A stretch of DNA of 62,197 bases from Limisphaerales bacterium (lineage in GTDB: Bacteria; Verrucomicrobiota; Verrucomicrobiia; Limisphaerales; SXTU01), in NCBI GenBank assembly GCA_009773355.1, contig WRPG01000039.1:1-62197 (forward strand), in the 5' to 3' direction. Below are positions 23,784 to 31,468 of this stretch, in pieces (within the stretch, counting starts at the first letter, position 1; every line of letters begins with the position of its first letter). The notes under the pieces were generated by a model. That model saw nothing but the letters and a program-made list of their open reading frames with translations. It had not been told where the DNA came from and made no database searches. Position numbers and translations under genes: made by a program.

Positions 23784-26006
23784 ATGAGCACCCTCGCTGA
23801 AAACAAGGCCGTCAACTCGCCGAACCGGCAATACACGCTGGAACGCACGCGCAACATCGGCATCGCCGCGCACATTGACGCCGGCAAGACGACCACCACC
23901 GAGCGCATCCTTTTCTACACCGGCCTGATCCACAAGATCGGCGACGTGGATGACGGCAACACCGTCACCGACTGGATGGAGCAGGAGCGCGAGCGCGGCA
24001 TCACCATCACCTCCGCCGCCGTCACCTGCTTCTGGACGCAGAAGACGATCAAGCCGGGCGAGGACCAGATCTACAAGGCATTCAACAACGTCCCGCACCG
24101 CATCAACATCATTGACACCCCCGGCCACGTGGACTTCACCGCCGAGGTCGAGCGCTCCATGCGCGTGCTGGACGGCGCGGTGGCCGTGTTCTGCGGCGTC
24201 GCCGGCGTGCAACCGCAGTCGGAGACGGTCTGGCGGCAGGCGACGAAATACAAGGTTCCGCGCATCGCGTTTGTGAACAAGATGGACCGGATCGGCGCGA
24301 ATTTTGAAAACGCGCTGAACGACATGCGCACCAAGCTGCGCGCCTACGCGTTCCCGATCTTCCTGCCCCTTGGGGCCGGCCCGACTGAGGCCGAAGGCAA
24401 GACCGTGGTGGGCGGCTTCGAGGGTGTGATTGACGTGGTCAATCAGAAGGCCATCAACTGGGGGCCGACCGAGGCCAACGAAGGCCTGAACTACGACGTC
24501 ACGGAAATTCCCGCCGAGCATCAGGCCCGCGCCAAGGCCGCCCTCGCGGAACTGATTGACGCTGTCTCCAACAAGGACGACGAGATTGCGAACCTGGTGC
24601 TCGAGGAGAAGCCGATCGCCCCCGCCGTCCTCAAGGCCGCCATCCGCCGGCTCACCTGCAAGATCGAGATCATCCCCGTCCTCTGTGGCTCCGCGTTCAA
24701 GAAGAAAGGCGTGCAGGTGCTGGTGGATGCCGTCGTGGATTATCTCCCCTCGCCGCTGGACATTCCCCCCGCGCAAGGCCACGAGCCGGGCACGGACAAC
24801 CCGGTGGCCGTGCCGACCGACGACAACCAGAAGTTCTGCTCGCTCGCGTTCAAGCTGTGGACCGACCCCTACGCGGGCAAGCTGGTGTTCTTCCGCGTCT
24901 ATTCCGGCCAGCTCAAGAAGGGTGACACCATCTACAACCCCCGCACCCGCCGGCGCGAGCGCGTCAGCCGACTGATGGTCATTCAGGGCAGCGAGCGCAA
25001 GGACATTGACGAGGTCTATGCCGGCGACATCGCGGCACTGGTCGGCCTGCGGAACATCACGACGGGCGACACGATCTGCAACGAGGACTTTGACGTGGCG
25101 CTGGAGCCGCCGACCTTCCCCGAGCCGGTCATCAGCATGGCCGTCGAGCCGAAGACCAAGGCCGACCGCGACAAGATGTCCGAGGGCCTCCAACGCCTGG
25201 CCGAGGAAGACCCGACCTTCCACTGCTTCACGAACGAGGAGACCGGCCAGCGCATCATCGCGGGCATGGGCGAACTGCATTTGGAGATCATCATTGATCG
25301 CCTCAAGCGCGAGTTCAAAGTCGAGGCCAACTCCGGCGCGCCGCAGATCGCCTACCGCGAGACCATCACCAAGGCCGCCGAGGGCGAGGGCAAGTTCATC
25401 CGCCAGTCTGGTGGTCGCGGTCAATACGGCCACGCTTGCATCACGCTCGAGCCGAACGAAAAGGGCAAGGGCGTCGAGATCGAGAACAAGATCGTCGGCG
25501 GCACCATCCCGAAGGAATACGTCCCGGCCGTCATCAGCGGCATCGAGGAGGCCTGCCGCTCCGGCGTGTATGCCGGCTACCAGGTCATTGACGTGAAGAT
25601 CGCCGTGGTGGACGGCTCCTTCCACGAGGTGGACTCCAACGAGCTGGCGTTCAAGATGGCCGGCATCTTCGCGCTCAAGGACGCCTTCAAGTCGGCTGCG
25701 CCGATCATCTTGGAGCCGATCATGAAGGTCGAAGTCACGACCCCCGACGAGTATCAGGGCGACCTCCTGGGCGACATCAACCGCCGCCGCGGCATCATCC
25801 ACGCCGTGGACGCCAAGGCCGGCCAGACCGTCCTCAACGCGCATGTGCCGCTGGCCGAGATGTTCGGCTACGCCACCGCCATCCGCTCCCTCTCGAAGGG
25901 TCGCGCGAGCTACTCGATGGAGCCGCATACCTTCGAGCAGGTGCCGCAGCAGATCGCGCTGCAAATCCTCGAGACCTCGGCGAAGAAGCCCGCCGCGCGC
26001 TCGTAA
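23784..26006 (+). CDS. fusA: Elongation factor G
   Basis: A 740-residue translocation GTPase, slightly longer than the usual ~700. G1 is AHIDAGKTTTTER, switch I contains RGITIT, G3 is DTPGHVDFT and G4 is NKMDR. Domains II to V follow, with GQRIIAGMGELHLEI and the C-terminal GRASYSMEPHTFEQVP. The extra length comes from an N-terminal extension of about ten residues and small loop insertions. An intrinsic terminator follows. No tuf copy follows, unlike the classic str operon. Confidence 0.98.
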   Translation: MSTLAENKAVNSPNRQYTLERTRNIGIAAHIDAGKTTTTERILFYTGLIHKIGDVDDGNTVTDWMEQERERGITITSAAVTCFWTQKTIKPGEDQIYKAFNNVPHRINIIDTPGHVDFTAEVERSMRVLDGAVAVFCGVAGVQPQSETVWRQATKYKVPRIAFVNKMDRIGANFENALNDMRTKLRAYAFPIFLPLGAGPTEAEGKTVVGGFEGVIDVVNQKAINWGPTEANEGLNYDVTEIPAEHQARAKAALAELIDAVSNKDDEIANLVLEEKPIAPAVLKAAIRRLTCKIEIIPVLCGSAFKKKGVQVLVDAVVDYLPSPLDIPPAQGHEPGTDNPVAVPTDDNQKFCSLAFKLWTDPYAGKLVFFRVYSGQLKKGDTIYNPRTRRRERVSRLMVIQGSERKDIDEVYAGDIAALVGLRNITTGDTICNEDFDVALEPPTFPEPVISMAVEPKTKADRDKMSEGLQRLAEEDPTFHCFTNEETGQRIIAGMGELHLEIIIDRLKREFKVEANSGAPQIAYRETITKAAEGEGKFIRQSGGRGQYGHACITLEPNEKGKGVEIENKIVGGTIPKEYVPAVISGIEEACRSGVYAGYQVIDVKIAVVDGSFHEVDSNELAFKMAGIFALKDAFKSAAPIILEPIMKVEVTTPDEYQGDLLGDINRRRGIIHAVDAKAGQTVLNAHVPLAEMFGYATAIRSLSKGRASYSMEPHTFEQVPQQIALQILETSAKKPAARS

Positions 26007-26024
26007 GCGAACTCCGTTTCAACC

Positions 26025-26058
26025 AAGCCCGCCGCCCGCAAGGCCGGCGGGCTTTTTT
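26025..26058 (+). terminator. Intrinsic terminator after fusA
   Basis: AAGCCCGCCG (26025-26034) pairs with CGGCGGGCTT (26045-26054), followed by a T-run to 26058. It closes the translation/transcription block. Confidence 0.88.
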
Positions 26059-26223
26059 GGGTGCCAGCCGGCGGGGCGGCCCGGGCTGAATCTCGACAGG
26101 GCAGTTCCATCCTGTTACTAGCATCGCCGCTGTCATGATTTACTCAGTTCTTCAGGCGAGTGCCGCACGGCCACTTTCACCAGCGGGTGAGACTGGCCCG
26201 GCCGCCAGTCCAGTTGTCTGCCA

Positions 26224-26475
26224 ATGAAACCTGCTCGCGTCCGTCTCTTCATCAAACCCTATTGCCCGTGGTGCTCGAAGGCCCAGGACTGGCTCGACGC
26301 GCGCGGCGTGGACTACGAGGTGCTCAACGTCATGGCTGACGACCAGGCTTATGACGAGATGGAGCGTCTCTCCCGCCAGACCCTCGCCCCGACCATCGAG
26401 GTGGACGGCCAGGTGCTCGGCGACTTCGGCCCGCCGGAGATTGAGAAGTGGTGGAAGAAGAATGGATGGGAGTGA
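26224..26475 (+). CDS. Glutaredoxin-like protein
   Basis: An 83-residue thioredoxin-fold protein. The dithiol active site is CPWC (KPYCPWCSKAQDWLDARGV), and the cis-Pro loop (APTIEVDGQVLGDFGPPEIE) resembles the glutathione-binding segment of glutaredoxins. It would reduce disulphides or glutathione mixed disulphides. Its end overlaps the lipA start region, so the two are probably co-transcribed. A Trp/Lys-rich tail ends the protein. Exact substrates are unknown. Confidence 0.88.
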   Translation: MKPARVRLFIKPYCPWCSKAQDWLDARGVDYEVLNVMADDQAYDEMERLSRQTLAPTIEVDGQVLGDFGPPEIEKWWKKNGWE

Positions 26476-27374
26476 TTGCGCCGATGGAAACCCTGCTTGC
26501 CCCGCCCAAGCCCGCCGCCCGCCCGCGTCTGCCCGCGTGGCTCCGCCTCTCGCTGCCTACCAGCAGCGCGTTCACGAAGACGCGCGAACTGCTCAACGAC
26601 CTGCGGCTCCACACCGTCTGCGAAAGCGCGAAGTGCCCGAACCATTGGGAGTGCTGGAGCAAGGGCACGGCGACCTTCATGATTGCCGGGGACCGCTGCA
26701 CACGCGCGTGCGGCTTCTGCGCCGTCGCCACGATGAAGCCGCTGGCGCTCGAAGCTGACGAGCCGCAGCGCGTGGCCGAGGCCACGAAGCGCATGGGCCT
26801 CAAGCATGTCGTCATCACCGCCGTGGCGCGCGACGACCTCGCGGACGGTGGCGCGGAGCACTTCCGGCAGACCATCGAGGCCACGCGCGCGGCGAATCCC
26901 GGCATCGTCATCGAGGTGCTGGTGCCGGACTTCCTCGACAAGGACGAGTGCATTGAGACCGTCCTCGCCGCCCGCCCGGAGATTTACAACCACAACCTCG
27001 AAACCGTCCGTCGCCTCACCCCGTCGGTGCGGCATCGCGCGACTTACGACCGCTCACTCTCCGTGCTGGCGAAGGTGAAGGCGCGCCGCCCAGATGTCTT
27101 CACCAAGTCCGGGATCATGCTCGGCCTGGGCGAGACGGAGGCGGAAGTGCTGACGGCGATGGAAGACTTGCGCCGCGCGGACTGCGACATCCTCACGCTG
27201 GGCCAATACCTCCAGCCGACGTTGAAACATCTGCCCGTTGTGGAGTTCGTCCACCCGGCCAAGTTCGCGGAGTTGGGTGAGCGCGCGGAGGCGCTGGGCT
27301 TTGTCCATGTCGCCAGCGGGCCGATGGTGCGCAGCAGCTACCATGCTGAGGAGTTTGCACCGACCGCGTGGTAA
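26466..27374 (+). CDS. lipA: Lipoyl synthase
   Basis: A radical SAM enzyme of ~302 residues that inserts two sulphurs into octanoyl groups on lipoyl domains. The auxiliary cluster motif is CESAKCPNHWEC, the radical SAM motif is CTRACGFC, and the C-terminal Ser ligand motif RSSYHAEE is present. Start choice is uncertain: ATG 26466 has an AAGAAG about seven bases upstream and overlaps the glutaredoxin stop; ATG 26484 and 26448 are alternatives. Overlap suggests coupling with the glutaredoxin-like gene. Confidence 0.97.
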   Translation: MGVIAPMETLLAPPKPAARPRLPAWLRLSLPTSSAFTKTRELLNDLRLHTVCESAKCPNHWECWSKGTATFMIAGDRCTRACGFCAVATMKPLALEADEPQRVAEATKRMGLKHVVITAVARDDLADGGAEHFRQTIEATRAANPGIVIEVLVPDFLDKDECIETVLAARPEIYNHNLETVRRLTPSVRHRATYDRSLSVLAKVKARRPDVFTKSGIMLGLGETEAEVLTAMEDLRRADCDILTLGQYLQPTLKHLPVVEFVHPAKFAELGERAEALGFVHVASGPMVRSSYHAEEFAPTAW

Positions 27375-27424
27375 GAATCCGCTCCTTGTCAGGAGAGATC
27401 CGCCCCGTGCTGGCGGATTGAAGG

Positions 27425-27453
27425 TTGAAACTGCCGGAGGGCTTCCCTAGCCT
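27425..27453 (+). promoter_or_regulatory. Putative promoter of the liv genes
   Basis: TTGAAA (27425-27430) and TAGCCT (27448-27453) are spaced by 17 bp, 44 bp before the start of the binding-protein gene. The -10 is of the TAG type seen at other starts in the window. Confidence 0.45.
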
Positions 27454-27497
27454 CGCGCATATGCCGGTCTGCGGGCCGGCAAACTCAAATTTTCACG

Positions 27498-28685
27498 ATG
27501 AAAGCTCAATTCACGCGCCGTCATGCCCTCGCGGCCCTGGCTGTTTCCACCGGTTCCTTCCTCACCGCCTGCAAGAAGCCCGAGGAAGCGGGCAAGGGTG
27601 GCGACGGGGGCAAGGCCGCCAGCGGTGACGTCATCAAGGTCGGCGAGTTCGCCTCCCTCACGGGCAAAGAAGCCACCTTCGGTCAGTCGTCGCACAAGGG
27701 CACCTTGCTCGCCATTGAGGAGCTGAACGCCGCCGGCGGTGTGTTGGGCAAGAAGCTCGAACTCATCACCGAGGACACGCAGTCCAAGCAGGGTGAATCC
27801 GCCAGCGTCGTGCGCAAGCTCGTCTCGCGCGACAAGTGCATCGCGATCCTGGGCGAGGTCGCGTCCGGCCGCTCGCTCGAAGCCGCGCCCATCTGCCAGA
27901 ACGCCAAGGTGCCGATGATTTCGCCCAGCTCGACGAACCCGAAGGTCACGGAGGTCGGCGACTTCGTCTTCCGCGTCTGCTTCATTGATCCCTTCCAGGG
28001 CACTGTGATGGCGCTCTTCGCCAAGAACACGCTCAGGGCCAAGAACGTCGCCGTGCTGACCGACGCCGCCGCGCCTTACAGCGTCGGCCTCGCGACCTTC
28101 TTCAAGGAGAAGTTCGTCGCCGACGGCGGGAAGATTGCCGTCGAGCAGAAGTTCAGCAGCGGCGACAAGGACTTCAAGGCCCAGCTCACCGCCATCAAGG
28201 CATCGAACCCCGAGGCCATCTTCGCGCCGTGCTACTACACGGAGGCCGGCCTCATCGCCCAACAGGCGCGCCAACTCGGCATCAACCTTCCCATCTTCGG
28301 CGGCGACGGCTGGGAAGCGCCGGAGCTGGTCACCATCGGCGGCAAGGCGATGGACGGCACTTTCTACTCCACGCACTACTCGCCCGAGGACAAGGCCGAG
28401 ATGGTCCAGACCTTCGTGAAGAAGTTCAAAGCCCGCTGGAACGGCGAAGTGCCCGACGCGATGGCCGCGCTGGGCTACGATTCCGCGCTCGTCCTCGCCG
28501 ACGCCATCAAGCGCGCCGGCGGCACCGACGGCCAGAAGTTGCGCGACGCTCTCGCCGCCACGAAGGACTTCGTCGGCGTCACCGGCAAGACCACGCTCGA
28601 CGCCAAGCGCAACGCCACCAAGCCCGCCGTCATCATCGAGGTGAAGGACGGGAAGTTCGTCTACAAGGAGACAGTCAACCCCTGA
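27498..28685 (+). CDS. Branched-chain amino-acid ABC transporter, substrate-binding lipoprotein
   Basis: A 395-residue periplasmic-binding protein of the Peripla_BP_6/LivJ family. The N-terminus (RRHALAALAVSTGSF) is a signal peptide ending in a lipobox (LTAC, Cys24), with a possible twin-arginine flavour. The mature part carries typical LivJ features: VGEFASLTGKEATFGQSSHK, EDTQSKQGESASVVRKLVS, VISPSST-like MISPSSTNPKVT. Substrates could be Leu/Ile/Val or another small acid, since the family is broad. It is the first of three genes with LivH and LivM. No ATPase genes are near. Confidence 0.9.
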   Translation: MKAQFTRRHALAALAVSTGSFLTACKKPEEAGKGGDGGKAASGDVIKVGEFASLTGKEATFGQSSHKGTLLAIEELNAAGGVLGKKLELITEDTQSKQGESASVVRKLVSRDKCIAILGEVASGRSLEAAPICQNAKVPMISPSSTNPKVTEVGDFVFRVCFIDPFQGTVMALFAKNTLRAKNVAVLTDAAAPYSVGLATFFKEKFVADGGKIAVEQKFSSGDKDFKAQLTAIKASNPEAIFAPCYYTEAGLIAQQARQLGINLPIFGGDGWEAPELVTIGGKAMDGTFYSTHYSPEDKAEMVQTFVKKFKARWNGEVPDAMAALGYDSALVLADAIKRAGGTDGQKLRDALAATKDFVGVTGKTTLDAKRNATKPAVIIEVKDGKFVYKETVNP

Positions 28686-28715
28686 CCGCTCGCCGGCAGG
28701 GCTGCTGCCGCCTCG

Positions 28716-29606
28716 ATGACCGAATTTGCCCAGCAACTCATCAACGGCCTCTCGCTCGGCGCGATCTACGCGCTTATCGCGCTGGGCTACACGATGGTTT
28801 ACGGGGTGCTGCGCTTCATCAACTTCGCGCACAGTGACGTGTTCATGGTCGGGGCGTTCGCCGGGTTCTATATCGGGCGCGGGATGCCAAAGGAGTCGTT
28901 TGCCACAGGCTTCCTCGCACTCGCAGGCGCGATGGCAGTTTGCGCGCTGCTTGGTGTGACGATTGAACGGCTCGCCTACCGGCCGCTGCGGAATCGCTCC
29001 AAACTCACCGTCCTCATCACAGCCATCGGCGTGTCGCTGCTCTTGGAAAACCTCGGCCAGTTCATCTTCGGCGCGGCGCCAAAGGCTTTCCCCACGCTCT
29101 TCCCTGTCCACACGTTCAAGCTCGCCGGTCTCGTCATCGGCTCGAACCAGCTCGTCGTCCTCGTTGTCGCGCTCGCGCTGCTGGGCGCGCTGCAATACAT
29201 CGTGCTTCGGACCAAGATCGGCACGGCGATGCGCGCCGTGTCCTTCAACCCGCAGGCCGCCTCGCTGGTGGGCATCAACAACGACCACATCATCTCGTTC
29301 ACCTTTGCGCTCGGCTCGGCCCTGGCGGCGGCGGGCGGCATCCTCTACTCACTGAACTACCAGGCCATTGACCCGCTCATGGGCGTGCTGCCGGGGCTGA
29401 AGGCCTTCGTCGCGGCGGTGCTCGGCGGCATCGGCAACATCCCCGGTGCCGCGCTCGGCGGCCTGCTGCTGGGCGTGGTCGAGACCTTCGTCAACGGCAG
29501 CCGCTTCAGCACCTTCACCGACGCGATTGCCTTCGCCATCCTGATCGCCATCCTGCTCTTCCGCCCGGCGGGCCTGCTCGGCAAAATGCAGGTGGAAAAA
29601 GTGTGA
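28716..29606 (+). CDS. livH: Branched-chain amino-acid ABC permease LivH
   Basis: A 296-residue membrane permease (BPD_transp_2 family). The N-terminus FAQQLINGLSLGAIYALIAL and the AVSFNPQAASLVGINNDHII segment (EAA-like loop that contacts the ATPase) are typical; GGIGNIPGAALGGLLLGVVE near the C-terminus is also a family mark. It follows the binding-protein gene by 30 bp. A palindromic repeat separates it from livM. Confidence 0.92.
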   Translation: MTEFAQQLINGLSLGAIYALIALGYTMVYGVLRFINFAHSDVFMVGAFAGFYIGRGMPKESFATGFLALAGAMAVCALLGVTIERLAYRPLRNRSKLTVLITAIGVSLLLENLGQFIFGAAPKAFPTLFPVHTFKLAGLVIGSNQLVVLVVALALLGALQYIVLRTKIGTAMRAVSFNPQAASLVGINNDHIISFTFALGSALAAAGGILYSLNYQAIDPLMGVLPGLKAFVAAVLGGIGNIPGAALGGLLLGVVETFVNGSRFSTFTDAIAFAILIAILLFRPAGLLGKMQVEKV

Positions 29607-29765
29607 AAGCTCCAAGCTCCAAGCTCCAAATCTCAAAGAAGCTCCAAGCTCCAAATCCCAATGGCGTTTGGTTGACCAGCGTGCTTCGTTGGAATCGCGA
29701 TTTCTATGGAGCTTGGAATTTGGAGCTTCTTTGGAGCTTGGAATTTGGGATTTGGAGCTTTCCCC
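29607..29765. repeat. Palindromic repeat between livH and livM
   Basis: The gap is built of AAGCTCCAAGCTCCAAAT units on the left (29607-29660) and their reverse complement on the right (29715-29763, TTGGAGCTT, GGAATTTGGGATTTGGAGC). The arms are nearly complementary over about 45 bp, with ~55 bp between them. It is an AT-richer island in a GC-rich operon and matches no gene. Confidence 0.8.
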
Positions 29766-29769
29766 GCGC

Positions 29770-30777
29770 ATGATCCCCCGCTCCCAAATCGTCCTCGTCT
29801 CCGCCCTCGCCGTGGCTGGCCTGCTCGCAGTCCTCCAGCCGCGATTGGATGACTATTTCGCCCTCATCATCTCAAACATCGGCATCAACGTCATCCTCGC
29901 CGTCAGCCTGAACCTCATCAATGGCTACACCGGGCAGTTCTCGCTTGGGCACGCGGGTTTCATGGCGGTGGGCGCTTACTCGGCGGCGGCCATCACGATG
30001 TTCGGCGCGCCGAAGTTCGCCCCCGCCCTGACGCAGGGCGCAGGCGTCCATGTGCTCTTCCCGCTCGCACTGGTCGGTGGCGGACTCGCGGCGGCGCTGG
30101 CCGGCGTGCTCGTGGGCGCTCCGTCGCTGCGGCTTAAGGGCGATTACCTCGCCATCGTCACGCTCGGCTTCGGTGAAATCATCCGCGTGATTTTCCGCAA
30201 CGTGGACTCCGTCGGCGGCGCGCTCGGCCTCAACGGCATTCCCGCCTACACCAACCTCTTCTGGGTCTATGCCTTCGCCGCGCTGACGGTCTATGTCGTC
30301 GGCAGCCTGGTGAACTCGACCTACGGCCGCGGCTTCCTCGCCGTCCATGACGACGAGATCGCTGCCGAGGCGATGGGCATCAACACCACGCGCTACAAGA
30401 TCACGGCGTTCGTCGTCGGCGCGTTCTTCGCGGGCGTTGCTGGCGGACTTTACGGCCACTCCATCCTCACCATCGCGCCGACGGGCTTCGACTTCATGCG
30501 GTCCATCGAGATCGTGGTGATGGTCATCCTCGGCGGCATGGGCAACACCACGGGCGTCATCATCGCCGCCGTGCTGCTGACCCTGCTGCCGGAGGTGTTG
30601 CGAATGGTCTCCGGCGTGCGGGTGGAGCTGCCCTTTGCCGCGCCGTTCAACAACCTCAAGTGGATCGCCGACACGCGGATGATCATCTACTCCCTGCTGG
30701 TCATCGTGCTGATGCTGGCAAGACCGCAGGGCCTCTTCAACTGGACCAACCGCGGCGCGACGAAGCCGAAGATTTGA
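29770..30777 (+). CDS. livM: Branched-chain amino-acid ABC permease LivM
   Basis: A 335-residue permease of the BPD_transp_2 family with the LivM pattern: NLINGYTGQFSLGHAGFMAV, SLRLKGDYLAIVTLGFGEII and VHDDEIAAEAMGINTTRYKI (loop that meets the ATPase), then GGMGNTTG. I chose ATG 29770; a longer in-frame start (29668) would translate the palindromic repeat. The usual livG and livF ATPase genes are not downstream, where only a repeat-rich gap follows. ATPases must be encoded elsewhere if the system works. Confidence 0.9.
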   Translation: MIPRSQIVLVSALAVAGLLAVLQPRLDDYFALIISNIGINVILAVSLNLINGYTGQFSLGHAGFMAVGAYSAAAITMFGAPKFAPALTQGAGVHVLFPLALVGGGLAAALAGVLVGAPSLRLKGDYLAIVTLGFGEIIRVIFRNVDSVGGALGLNGIPAYTNLFWVYAFAALTVYVVGSLVNSTYGRGFLAVHDDEIAAEAMGINTTRYKITAFVVGAFFAGVAGGLYGHSILTIAPTGFDFMRSIEIVVMVILGGMGNTTGVIIAAVLLTLLPEVLRMVSGVRVELPFAAPFNNLKWIADTRMIIYSLLVIVLMLARPQGLFNWTNRGATKPKI

Positions 30778-30792
30778 AACGCCACGCGCGTT

Positions 30793-31026
30793 TCATTCTG
30801 GCCGGACCGGATTGGGCTCCCGCATCGGAGCGGCAGGCAGGAGAACAGCCCCCTTGATGAGCCGGCAAAACCCCTTTTTGGTGGCCTGCTGCACTTTGCC
30901 CTCCTTGCCAGCCTGACCCGCCGAGGCCTTGTATTCCACCGCCAGCCGCTCCAGCCGCGTGATGCGGAGGAATTGGTCGCCCAGCCTCCAGACTTGGCCT
31001 TGTTGCAGTTTGAGTGGTTTTGCCAT
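30793..31026 (-). CDS. Small protein of unknown function
   Basis: A 77-residue frame from ATG 31026. The first 57 residues look protein-like: KLQQGQVWRLGDQFLRITRL, then a Lys-rich EGKVQQATKKGFCRLIK. The tail (AAPMREPNPVRP) is Pro-rich. It is the only coding-like part of the 690-bp gap between livM and the first glycosyltransferase, and lies tail-to-tail with livM. The longer frame to 31617 runs through repeats and antisense of the next gene and was not accepted. I do not recognise the family with certainty. Confidence 0.45.
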   Translation of the reverse strand: MAKPLKLQQGQVWRLGDQFLRITRLERLAVEYKASAGQAGKEGKVQQATKKGFCRLIKGAVLLPAAPMREPNPVRPE

Positions 31027-31149
31027 GAGCGCAGTTGTGCCGGCAATATGGCCGGCGCAGGCCGATGGTTGAGTTGCCTGCGGCCACCCCATCATGAGTT
31101 TCGTCCACGGACGTGCAATGGTAATCCCGAATCCCGAGGGGCCGCGGAT

Positions 31150-31290
31150 GTCTCGCAACGCAGTATTACAGCCTGCCCTGTCCGCCGGCTTGCAGCCGGC
31201 TGGTGAGGCTTCATCGAGTGCCGGAGGAAACGATTGCGGCGTCTGCGGGTTGAAAGCTCCTGAGACGGCAGGCTGAAATGCGAGACCGTC
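31150..31290 (-). repeat. Dispersed repeat, copy 1 (read on minus strand)
   Basis: On the minus strand this stretch reads CTTTCAACCCGC, then GAAGCCTCACCAGCCGGCTG and CAGGCTG-TAATACTGCG. The order and spacing match 36265-36400 on the plus strand, where CTTTCAACCCGCCGCCGC leads to CTCAGGCTGCAATCCCTCGG. The two copies flank the tandem glycosyltransferases in opposite orientation. The rest of the gap 31027-31468 holds nothing else I can support. Confidence 0.5.
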
Positions 31291-31468
31291 ACACAGCTTT
31301 GACTCTGGAGAGCGGGCCGGGGCCAGGTTGTGAACGGCGGACCAGCGCGGGAACACATGGCTGACGTAATCCACGCCAGGAGCGGCATCATGCGTTGTGG
31401 GCAGGCGTTTGACACGCTGACGCTGAATCCATAGCCTGAGCGCGTCGCACCCGGATGCCACCACCGGC

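Noticed and set aside
29668-29769. ATG 29668 as start of LivM
   Set aside because: The extra residues translate the palindromic repeat; ATG 29770 gives a normal LivM N-terminus.
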